Assembly (NCBI GenBank): GCA_024277485.1
Contig: JAJRVA010000237.1
Span: 1 to 25,427 of the forward strand
DNA: 25,427 nt
Reading direction: 5' to 3'
From: Deltaproteobacteria bacterium
Lineage (GTDB): Bacteria; Desulfobacterota; Desulfobulbia; Desulfobulbales; Desulfobulbaceae
Part shown: in pieces, positions 1 to 8,900 of the stretch
Position numbering within the stretch: the first letter of the stretch is position 1
How the letters are laid out: each line of letters opens with the position of its first letter
The notes under the pieces: model-generated
Databases searched by the model: none
What the model was told of the DNA's origin: nothing
The model's input: only the letters and a program-made list of their open reading frames with translations
Position numbers and translations under genes: made by a program

Positions 1-130
1 AACTGGCTGAAACAAGTTTTTTCACCGCGCCGGCGCAATCGGGACAGGTCCTCAACGGGTCATCACTCATGCGCTGCTGCACTTCGATAATCTTGTCACA
101 GGCTGGACATTCATATTCATAAATAGGCAT
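1..130 (-). CDS. FmdB-type zinc-ribbon protein, N-terminal part (runs off the window)
   Basis: The first 43 codons are present and the 3' end lies beyond the left edge. The protein begins MPIYEYECPACDK and has a second CPDC pair at about residues 33-36, followed by a Lys-Leu-Val segment. The order of MPIYEY start, CxxC, 'MSDDP' and CxxC is the signature of the small FmdB/CxxC_CXXC_SSSS family. Those proteins bind one zinc through the four cysteines. Their role is not settled; the name comes from a regulator of formamidase expression. The ATG at 130 is preceded by an AGAGGTGA-like ribosome binding site and a plausible promoter at 203-231, so this is probably a separate transcription unit from the upstream kinase gene. 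Family membership is near certain; function is unknown. Confidence 0.9.
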   Translation of the reverse strand, partial: MPIYEYECPACDKIIEVQQRMSDDPLRTCPDCAGAVKKLVSAS

Positions 131-202
131 TGGTTCACCTCTGCAGAAAACAGTTATGGTTACAGAAAATACCTGCCAGGAAGAATTCCTGATTTGTTCC
201 GT

Positions 203-231
203 ACAATAATCCTGCCGGCCGGGCCTGTCAA
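203..231 (-). promoter_or_regulatory. Predicted sigma70-type promoter of the FmdB-type gene
   Basis: On the minus strand a perfect TTGACA -35 box (226-231) is separated by 17 bases from TATTGT (203-208), a 4/6 match to the -10 consensus. Transcription would start near 196, giving a leader of about 65 bases before the ATG at 130. The rest of the 264-base gap (131-394) shows no supported gene. One minus-strand frame through it is open and contains several Cys, but it has no start codon or ribosome binding site there. Confidence 0.55.
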
Positions 232-394
232 GGCTTCACCCCCCTCCACAGAACACAAGTGGTCACAGGGTGCCTTGATTTTGGACAGGCAGTTGGGCGC
301 AGCGTACTGACTGCTCCGCAGGCCGGACTGATCGTTCAAAAGCAAGGTGGTCTGTGACCGCTTGCCGTTATTCAGATATGCAGGAGCACAACCA

Positions 395-1303
395 TCAACC
401 GAGCATTTCAGCAAGGAATGGAGACAGATCCGGCGAAGGATGAAAAAACAGGTCATAGGCAGGTGTTTCCGAAACCAGCCGCTCGCAGAAGCCAAGGGAG
501 CTGCCCACAATGTCCCGGTTGTACCAGGGTATGGAGACGACCGGCATAAGCCTGTGAAAAGCCTCCTGTGGTGTCAGCTCTTGAGCTCTGTTCTCAGGGG
601 ACTTGTTGAGAAAGAAAATGCCGCCAAGCTTTCCATTGCCGTTGACAGCGATTTTTCCATCCCCGGGCCAGGGGGTTCCGTATGCACGGATCGAACTGTC
701 CATCTCCCGGATGATCATCCGGTCGTCGCTGAGCAGATGAAAGCGTGCACTGCCCCCGAGACACTCGGACAGCGTTGTCTTGCCGGCCCCGGAAATGCCG
801 GGAAAAATATAGCTCTTTTCATTGCAGAGAAGCCCGGCCGAGTGGACAATCAATCCATTCCTGGTTCCCAGGTAATGCATGAGGAGAATCTGATCGAGGG
901 GATAGCGCAATGGATTGAAGTACACGTTCCCGGCTGGGCCCGGCCTGCCGCTCCCTCCGACATGAATGGTGATATCGGCAAAATCACGGGTCGTGGAAGC
1001 GACCCAGGCTGGCGCTTCCCTGCCGGGCGAGGCGCTTGCCAGGATGTATCCCCCACCGGACCGGTACGCGGCCCACGATTCACTGCCCCTGAACAGGCAT
1101 TCTTGGTCCGGCAGACCTGGGAAGTCCCCGCAAAGAAAATCCACCAGGATGGATCCGGCAGAATCACCGGGACCGGTCAGGAGAAATTGCGTGTAGTCCG
1201 CATCATGGCCATAGCTTGAAAGATCGGCGGGGAGAGGATTTTGAGCAACAAACTGAACGGCGCCGACTGTCAGCAGTCCGCCATGTTCGGATTTGGAAGG
1301 CAA
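395..1303 (-). CDS. HprK-like peptide kinase of a radical SAM/PqqD cassette
   Basis: A 302-aa protein of the HPr kinase/phosphorylase-like (PEP carboxykinase-fold) group. The Walker A loop GISGAGKTT is at residues 169-177, and a LLSDDRMII segment at 190-198 matches the Asp pair that follows the P-loop in this fold. Residues 8-130 look like the N-terminal domain of HprK-related proteins found beside PqqD genes. Such paralogues act in peptide maturation rather than sugar regulation; the lasso-peptide kinase PadeK, which phosphorylates the C-terminal Ser of the paeninodin precursor, is the known example. The start is odd: the frame is open back to a TAG at 1337-1339 but offers only TTG at 1303, with a weak ribosome binding site, while the first in-frame ATG (residue 142) would remove half the protein. 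It lies 19 bases after the small peptide gene, so the two are probably co-expressed. The kinase fold is likely; the peptide substrate is inferred. Confidence 0.82.
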   Translation of the reverse strand: MPSKSEHGGLLTVGAVQFVAQNPLPADLSSYGHDADYTQFLLTGPGDSAGSILVDFLCGDFPGLPDQECLFRGSESWAAYRSGGGYILASASPGREAPAWVASTTRDFADITIHVGGSGRPGPAGNVYFNPLRYPLDQILLMHYLGTRNGLIVHSAGLLCNEKSYIFPGISGAGKTTLSECLGGSARFHLLSDDRMIIREMDSSIRAYGTPWPGDGKIAVNGNGKLGGIFFLNKSPENRAQELTPQEAFHRLMPVVSIPWYNRDIVGSSLGFCERLVSETPAYDLFFHPSPDLSPFLAEMLG

Positions 1304-1322
1304 GGGTATAATCTGCGGATTA

Positions 1323-1502
1323 TTACGAACCGGAGGCTACGCAACTGTTGGCAATTCCGCAACCGGCCGGCGCGTTGACATTGGGGCCACCAGAAAATGT
1401 TTTGCAGCCACTAGCGAGGACCTCGTCTGTTGCGAGTTCAATCCTTCTCAGAACAGGCCGGCTGTATTCTCTTTTCTCTGCTGTTTTTTTATCCCGCTGC
1501 AT
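1323..1502 (-). CDS. Putative radical SAM-modified peptide (RiPP) precursor, 59 aa
   Basis: Found by translating the gap between the radical SAM gene and the kinase gene. It has an ATG at 1502, six bases after the maturase stop, and a TAA at 1323-1325. The N-terminal part is charged and contains YSRPVLRRIEL (residues 13-23), then DEVLASGCK (26-34). This resembles the 'Tyr-x-(Lys/Arg)-Pro ... acidic-Val-Leu ... Cys-Lys' leader pattern that I associate with peptides encoded beside PqqD/radical SAM/SPASM genes. The C-terminal part, GGPNVNAPAGCGIANSC at residues 38-54, is rich in Gly, Asn, Ala and Cys. Cys are at 33, 48 and 54, and the peptide ends Ser-Gly-Ser. There is no hydrophobic signal. No Shine-Dalgarno sequence is visible, so translation may be coupled to the maturase or run from a short leader made by the promoter at 1527-1555. 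Precursor identity is inferred from position and composition; the modification is unknown. Confidence 0.78.
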   Translation of the reverse strand: MQRDKKTAEKREYSRPVLRRIELATDEVLASGCKTFSGGPNVNAPAGCGIANSCVASGS

Positions 1503-1508
1503 AACTGT

Positions 1509-2588
1509 TCACAATTTGTTTATATAAGTATACCGGCTGTGTCCCAAAGTGCAAAGAAATTCAGATCTCCCCTCCTCCGAACCTGTTTCGAGCCGGGCAA
1601 AGGGGGGGCAGATACCGCAGAGCGCCAACTTGTCGCAACCTATGCATGGAGACGATGCGCTCCGGGTTTTTTTCCTGATTTCGGGCATGACGGCATGCCA
1701 GCCATGAGAGAAATCACCCGTCTTCAGGTCATACTGGAGCATGGTTTCCATGAGACAGGGCTGCAGCATGCCATACGGGTTGATATGAAAAGTCGTCAGG
1801 CCGCTGCCGCAGAGGAAAAGATGGTTACCAAGCCCGGATGTGGAAATTCTGTTATAGTAGCGGCCCCATTCCTCGGCGCGGTCGGAATCGGCAAAATCGA
1901 TCTCAGCCGCCTTCTCTGCTGAAATCCGCAGCCGGTCAACGGACACGGAGTCAAAAAAACCGGGAAATATTCCGGCATCATGGCGGAATTTCAGCCCATG
2001 TTTTTCGGCAAACTGTTTCATCTGCTGAAATTCATGTATATTTTTCCGCATCAGAATGGTCTTGACACTAACGGCAACATTGCTTTTCTTCAGGAGTTCC
2101 ACAGCCTTGAAACAGGCCGCCGGAACCTTCTCTCTGCCGGTTATCTCCCGGCAGGTCTCGTCACTCATACCGTACAGTGTAATTTCAACAGATCTTGGCG
2201 GAAATTTCTGAAAGGTGGCAATTATCTCTTCGGTCAGGGTAGTGCCGTTGGTAAAAACGGTAAGTATCATCCCCCTGGCCTTGGCGTGCCGGTATATTTC
2301 ACAAAAATCAGGGCGCAGGAGCGGGTCGCCGCCGGTTATGAGCAGAAAAAGGCAGCCGGCCTCGGCAATCTGGTCGAGCAGACCCAGCCACTGTTCAGTT
2401 TCGAGTTCTCCGGAAAAATCCGGGGCCGAATCTTTGCGGCTGCCGATATAACAATGCACACAGCGGAAGTTGCAGCGATAGGTAAGGTCTATGCTGCCGG
2501 AAAGCGGTATGCGCTCGTGGAGGGCCTTGCGGCTGAACTGCTCAAAAAAATCCTTATCCGTCAGCCAGGCAACCTGAGAACAGTCCAT
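1509..2588 (-). CDS. Radical SAM/SPASM peptide maturase
   Basis: A 359-aa radical SAM enzyme. The S-adenosylmethionine-binding 4Fe-4S motif CxxxCxxC is at Cys39, Cys43 and Cys46 (YRCNFRCVHC), followed by the GGDP motif of the barrel. The C-terminal part has a seven-cysteine SPASM pattern for auxiliary clusters: C-x12-G-x4-C, then CIGCDKLALCGIC (CX2CX5CX2C), then one last Cys near the end. The canonical spacing ends CX3C, so this is a slight variant. SPASM enzymes of this kind modify ribosomal peptides, forming thioether or carbon-carbon links at unactivated positions. It starts three bases after the PqqD-like gene and ends six bases before the 59-aa peptide gene, which supports these two as its recognition partner and substrate. 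Which bond it makes cannot be told from the sequence. Confidence 0.92.
   Translation of the reverse strand: MDCSQVAWLTDKDFFEQFSRKALHERIPLSGSIDLTYRCNFRCVHCYIGSRKDSAPDFSGELETEQWLGLLDQIAEAGCLFLLITGGDPLLRPDFCEIYRHAKARGMILTVFTNGTTLTEEIIATFQKFPPRSVEITLYGMSDETCREITGREKVPAACFKAVELLKKSNVAVSVKTILMRKNIHEFQQMKQFAEKHGLKFRHDAGIFPGFFDSVSVDRLRISAEKAAEIDFADSDRAEEWGRYYNRISTSGLGNHLFLCGSGLTTFHINPYGMLQPCLMETMLQYDLKTGDFSHGWHAVMPEIRKKTRSASSPCIGCDKLALCGICPPFARLETGSEEGRSEFLCTLGHSRYTYINKL
1527..1555 (-). promoter_or_regulatory. Possible internal promoter for the precursor peptide gene
   Basis: Inside the 3' end of the maturase gene, on the minus strand, TTTGCA (1550-1555, 4/6 to -35) is followed after 17 bases by TATACT (1527-1532, 5/6 to -10). 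Transcription would start near 1520, about 18 bases before the precursor ATG. A local promoter would let the small substrate be made in excess over the enzymes read through from a promoter 9 kb upstream. Consensus matching only. Confidence 0.4.
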
Positions 2589-2591
2589 GGT

Positions 2592-2909
2592 TTACTGTTG
2601 CTTCACCGTTATGAGGCCGGTTGAAATCAGCTGCGCAAGAAACTGTTCCAGATCTTCCCGCGCCTGCCGGGGCTCTACATCAAACTCTTCCGTTACCAGG
2701 GCGGACAGGTCCTTGAGACTCCTTGTTCCGTCCAGATGATCCCAGATAAAGGCCGCCACACAATCAACAGCAAAAATGGCCTGCATATCGGCCAGGTTGC
2801 CCGAGATAGGCACAATGATTATCTCGTCAACAATGTTTCGGCTGACGACATCATGAACCCTGGCAAACACGGTACTGTTATCAAAGACTTCGGGAGCTGC
2901 GGCCTGCAT
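2592..2909 (-). CDS. PqqD-family peptide-binding (RRE) protein
   Basis: A 105-aa protein of the PqqD family. The family fold is a winged helix, the RiPP recognition element, which holds the leader of a precursor peptide and presents it to the maturase. Typical features are the central segment with 'AAFIWDHLDGTRSLKDLSALV' character at about residues 50-70 (a helix, then Gly-Thr before the next helix). Next comes an acidic stretch, EEFDVEPRQAREDLEQFLAQL, characteristic of the last helix, and a C-terminal GLI beta strand. It starts ten bases after the stop of the large peptidase gene and ends three bases before the maturase start, so the three are very probably co-transcribed. In this cassette it should bind the leader of the 59-aa peptide; that partnership is inferred from gene order. 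No transmembrane or signal segment is seen. Confidence 0.88.
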   Translation of the reverse strand: MQAAAPEVFDNSTVFARVHDVVSRNIVDEIIIVPISGNLADMQAIFAVDCVAAFIWDHLDGTRSLKDLSALVTEEFDVEPRQAREDLEQFLAQLISTGLITVKQQ

Positions 2910-2918
2910 GGATATTTC

Positions 2919-5900
2919 TCAATGAAGAGTCATGGCCGGATCACCAAGCAGGTTGTAGATATCGAGCAGTTCGCCATATCCGCCCATACTGTCATACTGG
3001 TCAGCAAGGGCCTTTCGTATGCTGTCACCGACTCTTTTCTGACCGCCCGTAAACAAATTATTGAACAGGTGTCTGTTCAGCTGCACAGCCTGATCATTGT
3101 ATGAATAACCGGTAGAACCCCATAACCCGTTGATACCCCCGGATTCCAGGAACAGCAGTTTTTTGGCCAGGGTATCAAAACCTGGTATCTCGAAGCGCCC
3201 GGCAATACAGGTCATGGCGGCCATGAACGGGAGACGCTCAGCGTTCACCAGACCGGGCACATCGTCGCTTGTCAGCAGACCTTCGGTGGCAAGCCTGTCA
3301 AGCCCGGCATGGCCGATATAGTTGACAAGCAGGCTCCCCTGGTTCAGCGAGTCCCGCAGCAGTGCCCTGGCATTTGCCAGTGTCTGGTCGCCGAGGTATA
3401 TTTTTTCCGTCAGAGAGCCGGCGGGCGCCAGATCGGCCATCTGATCGCTGTCCCGGGTAAAATTCCCGCCTTCATCCGGGTTGTCGGCCAGCAAGGTTAC
3501 GCGCCTCATCCACGGACCGGCCGAGGCAAGCTCATAGTCAATCATCTTGTTGACAAAAACTGCGAACTCAGTCGCATCAGACGCCGGTATCCTGCCGATG
3601 GCCATTTCCGGTACTCCATCCTCACCCCTGACATCGGCCAGAAAGGTATCAGAGGCAAACAACCCGTTTTCCGTTGCAACCATGACCGGCGGGACAAGGT
3701 TATCTCCAAGTCCCATGTTGTTTTTATAATCGTATGTACCGTTTCCGGCGATAACAATATACCTGGGAGGTATTTCCCACTGTTTATAGGCAGCACGCAG
3801 AAATGAACGTATTGCGTGGGGTGTGACCATGCCATGACTGAATGCATCATATATATCCTCCAGGTCGACAATCATGGTCCTGAGCCCCTGCAGCTCCCTG
3901 AAGGAGGCAAGACGTTCCGCCGTTGCCATGAACTCAGACGGAGCGATTATGACGTAATCCGCCCCGTTGGATTTCTTTTTCATGAAAGAAGAGTTATCCA
4001 GCCGGATATCAACCACAGTTACAGCAGTATCAAACGTTGTAACAAGATATTCACTCTCAGGTGACGCGGGCATAAAAGTTGCCCGATATATTCCGGCCAC
4101 CTCGTCAATGAGGACATTTTCCAGGCGTGCAGGCCGGAGCGGATTGCTGATATCAAAAACCTGGATGTCCGGAGTGGTGAAGTTATCGACCGTTATGGTT
4201 GTATTGGTATCTCCCCGGCAGTACAATTCATTGTTAACAGCCCTGTAGTACCGATTGTACCGCAGGTCTATGGAATCCACATAGAAAAGCGAATACGGGA
4301 CACCGGGCTCAAGAATACCAATAATCTCAACCGTATTTTCACCTTCGTTGAGCTGCCACTGATCGATTTCAAGCGTGACGGAATGAGCGGTTGCTCCATC
4401 CCACACAGTCTCTCCTGCGTCATACCCGTTTATCCTGATCAGGGCATGATGATCCCTGACGCCCGGCGTGTCGGTTGCTCCCTGGAAATACACCGTCAGC
4501 CCGGCCCGGCCGTCAGCGGATACTCCGGGACTGGATACCGGGAATGACTTTGAACCGTACCCGGCAAAAACGTAATCCCAGAGCCAATAGTCGGCTTCAG
4601 GATCATTGAACAGAGCAGTCAATGCCCAGTTATCCTTTTCCGAGTGAGCCGTTTCAATATACGTCTGGTTGTCAACAGGCACGGGCGGCGCCATTGCACT
4701 GTACAGGCTGCCGGGCTGTCGTCTGTTCAAGGATCTTTTTTTCAGTAAACGAAGCCGGTACACGTTGTCCCCGGTATACACCGAGTCAGTTTTCTCGGCA
4801 AAAAAGTACAATCCATCCTCACCCGGCCAGGTCCTGACCACCTGTCCCCTGTTGGTCAACTGCAGATGGCCCTTGTCGATCTTGCGCAGGATGAGTTTTT
4901 CGGGCCGGGCCAGTCCGGACGCTATCTCAGCCGCAGAGATATAGTGCAGGCCTCTGCTCTGTGTGGAAAATTTCAACCTGGTGGGTCGTGAAAACTTTTT
5001 TCCCGTCCGCGACCGGGCCTTCTGTTGTGCCGCAAAAACTCTTTTCTTCGCTTGCTTCAGGGCACGTGGAGCACTGGTAAAATTCCGCAGGTTCGTGCCG
5101 GCCAGACTGAACCCGGCAACCGAAGAAACCCGGAGTGAAGATACAGCAACAGGATTGACGCTAAAGGGACCATGCAGCCGCTCGCCACCGCCCATTTCCA
5201 CTTCAACAAGCCTGTACGTATGCGGTCCGGGAGTTACCCCCTCGTCAACATACCGGTAAACACCTCCCTGCGGGGAATGAAGCAGGCCGGGCAGGATCTT
5301 TTTGTTGACACTGACGAACCTGCCGGTTGTCCTGTCAAACCGCTGGAGATAGAACCCGACAGTCCCCACCTCAGAGGCGGTATTCCACTCGAGAACCATC
5401 CTGCCTGACTCGTTCAGGGCTCTGAAGCCGGATATCACGGCCAGGGTCGGCACGGGCTTGTTAAAACCGAAATGAATATCGTTCAGGTCCCCGCCGGTCA
5501 GGTCTGCGGCTTCCTGGTTGTCAAAGGGTCCACCGGTGCCGACCGATTTCTCGAACGTTGGGTCATACCCGTTCAGGATGCCCAGGGTATCCGTCAGGAC
5601 CACCGTGTATATTCCCGACGGTATGCCGGTAAAGCTGTAACTGCCACCGGAATCCGTTGTGGTCGACGCTATGGTGGCGCCGCCCTGCTGCAGTTCAACA
5701 GTCACACCTGCCATACCAGTCTCTGATGGATCAATAACACCGTCGCTATTGGTGTCGTCCCAGATCGTCCCGGATACGGTCCGCGGAACCAGGGCCAGAT
5801 AACCGAAATCAGTGTCGAGGCTCGTGCTGCCGGATGATACAGACGCTGCCAGTTGGTCGCCCGCACTTCCGGGATCACTGTCTGTACCTGTAAATGTATA

Positions 5901-8900
5901 CCCGGATGGTGGCGAGGCAATGCTGATGATATAATCACCGTCAGCCAGCCCGGTGAAGAGATAGCTTCCGTCTGATCCTGTTGTCAGGGTTGCCTGAAGA
6001 GTGTCTCCCGCGCCGATCTGTCCGTCACCATCGGTATCAGTATAGATGTCCACGGTGATTCCGCCGATACCAGGCTCACCGGCATCCCGGATCCCGTTGC
6101 CGTCCAGGTCGTTGAAAACAGTGTCACCGATGGTTGCGCTCAGGTTATACCCGAAGTGGATGCCTGTTGTATCTGCAGAAAGGTTGACTATATCAAATTC
6201 ACCAGCCACGGCTGACGCGGTGGTGCCGTAATAATTGGCCAGCACGCCGCCGGTATCGGAGATGCGCACGGTGTAATTGCCGCTGCCGGGCACCCCGGCA
6301 AAGGAAAAATTTCCGTTACTGTCAGTTATTGCAGTGGCAACAACGTTCCTGCTGCCGTCCAGCAATACCACCGTAACACCCGCTATTCCCGACTCGCCGG
6401 TATCACTGCCGTCGGCGTTCGCATCGTACCATACACGGTCCTGGATGGTGAATGAAGATCCCGCAGGCGGCTGGAAGCCGAAATCGTTATTGAGCAGTAC
6501 ATCGCCGCCATTGACGTTGACATTGAGCGGTGAAGCGCCCGTTGTCGCTGTATACCCGCTGAGGGCGGCCTGGGTTTCGTCAACATAGACAAAATAATCT
6601 TCCGTGCCGGAAGCGGTGATTCCGGTAAACAGGTACGATCCGTCAGCCGCGCTGGCGGTCGTGTCGACAAGGGTATCAACGGCAGGGTCAAAAATACCGT
6701 CGCCGGTGTCAAGGTAGATCCGGACAGTTACCCCGCTTAAACCGGGCTCGCCCACATCCCTGGTCCCATTGCCGTCCGCGTCGCTCCAGACAAGATTGCC
6801 GAGGGTCGCGGTTCCGGCAGACGGAGCATATCCGATGTTGGCGCCGCTATAGGTCTGGCCTGCGGCAAGGTTGAATGCATCTGTCCGGTCATCGCTGCGA
6901 CCGGCAGGAGCCGACTGTGCCAACCCGGCCGGCAGTCCGCCGGTCACCTCAACGTAATACCCGGCGCCCGGTGGAACACCACTGAAAAGATAATAACCGT
7001 TGCTGTCGGTTATTGCAGTGGCAACGGGTGTGCCGAACAGGTCCCTCAGGACAACAGTTACGTTTGCCAGTCCACCTTCACCGGCATCCTGTGAACCATT
7101 GCCATCCGTATCCAGCCAGATCCTGTTGCCGACAGTCCCGCTGCCGGATGAGGGGTTGACAACAATGTTGGTGACCTGCGCATCAACGGGAAGGGTTATT
7201 TCGTTGGTATTGGCTGAGGCAACATTGGTAATCGAGGCAATACCCACGTCAAGGGGATCATCCACCGTAACATCAAAAGTGAGAACCAGAGACTGACCGG
7301 GTTGCAGGACAAAGCCATCACCACTGCTGACGAAATTGGGCTGATTTCCCGCAGGAGTTGTTATCTGGGAATAAATGGAAGAAAAATCAATCCCCTGGAT
7401 CCAGGCAGGAAAAGCCTGTCCGGAGCGTCTCCGCTCAAGCCGGACAGTTGTGTCGCTCAGATACCGGGCAGAAAACATTGGCCGCGGATAAGCAGTGCCG
7501 GTCCCGTTCTGCCCGTTGTAGGCCAGAGCCATACGGTTTGATGTGGCTGAATCCACCGGCACATCGACCGTTAAGTCAGCAGTGTCACCATCTGCCTTAA
7601 AACGGTAGTCTACAGCGAGATCCGCATGGGTCAGAGCGTACACTTCAAAATCAATGGCTGTGCCGCCATACTCGGTAGCAACGGCGACCAGGGTTTCGCT
7701 GGCATTCTGGTTGACGCCGTCTCCGAGGGTGACCAGGACACCTTCCGCCCCGTCCCCGAGACCGTTGTCATCCGTATGTCCCGTTCCCCAGACCCATGTA
7801 TTATCCCTGGCCACAGGAATAATGGCCGCCGTATTATACTCGCCGGTCGCATCCGCGCCGTTTCCGCCGTTGGCGCCGGTTACATTGACCCGCTGGACCC
7901 CCCAGTCCGCGCCCCACTCGACAACCATCACCGTGCTGGTTGCGCTGCTCAGGGTTGTGACCGTATTGTCACGGGTCCAGTTGATGGTATTGGTTCCTGA
8001 AGGCCAGATACGGGCAAAGCAGACGGTCTGATTGGCCCTACCCGTTTCAGCAGTGTCGCAACCGGCGCCGTTGAAACCACCCATCAGCATAACCTGGTTG
8101 ACATCTGTCCAGGATGTCCCGGAGATGTCCGACCCGGAGGTCGTGGTTCCGGTGTGGGCGACCCGCTGCACGTCGAGCAGGGAAAAACCGCTGCCGCTCT
8201 GGTCACCGAGAGCCTCTACAACCGTGACGACCCCCACCCACCCGTCAACACTGTTGCCGCGGCTCAGGGTAATGACGTCAGTGGCCCCGGAAAGGGCAAG
8301 ATCACCGGTGCCGAAAGGATCCGCCGTCAAGGCGGCATAGTTTTCATCCGGCCCCCTGTTGCCGGTACTCCCTCCACTCCCGTCACTGCCCTGGATGATG
8401 ACAAAATAATCTGCCGCAAGGTCCTGGTTCAGGGTCAGGTCATAGGTATTGCCGACAAAAGACCCTGTACCGATATAATACTCGGTTATCCGGAGAGGGT
8501 TCTGCGGCGCTGAAACCTGGCTGCTGCCGGCAACATAGCCTGTACCGGCCGGCAGCGGATCATAGATATTAATACCTGTTAAATCAGAGGCAGCGGTTAT
8601 CGGATTGGACACCGTAACCGTGTAGGTAAACCGGTCACCCGGGTAGAGTGGATCAATACCGCTGGAGGCCTTGGTCACGGTCATGTCACCGAAACTGTTA
8701 AAGGCGCTGTCAGTCGTGGTGAACGTCTGGGTTATTCCGCCAACGGTTCTGGTACCGGCAACTTCGACAAAATTCCTGGTAAGATCACCCGCAGAAAAAG
8801 TTACCGTACCGTCTATCTGTGCGGTAAAGGTAATGATGATCTGTTGGTTTTCCGCCATGCTGCCAAGGGTTGCGGCAGACCAGGTCAGAACTGACCCGGC

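Noticed and set aside
259..360. Eight-base inverted repeat GGTCACAG/CTGTGACC as a terminator
   Set aside because: The arms are about 85 bases apart and no T-run follows, so a chance match is as likely.
160..510. Minus-strand frame of 116 codons with several Cys, partly in the gap after the kinase gene; considered as a second precursor peptide
   Set aside because: Its start overlaps the kinase gene in another frame. There is no ATG, GTG with ribosome binding site, or leader pattern within the gap, and a promoter for the next gene crosses it.
347..1219. 290-codon plus-strand frame
   Set aside because: It lies opposite the HprK-like kinase gene, whose P-loop is intact, and its product has no recognisable motif.
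1293..1922. 209-codon plus-strand frame covering the peptide gene region
   Set aside because: It is antisense to the maturase end and the 59-aa peptide. Its product lacks motifs, while the minus-strand peptide fits its neighbours.
5458..7146. Recent DNA tandem duplication in the giant gene
   Set aside because: The five units are similar only at protein level; spacing and codons differ, so they are old domain repeats.
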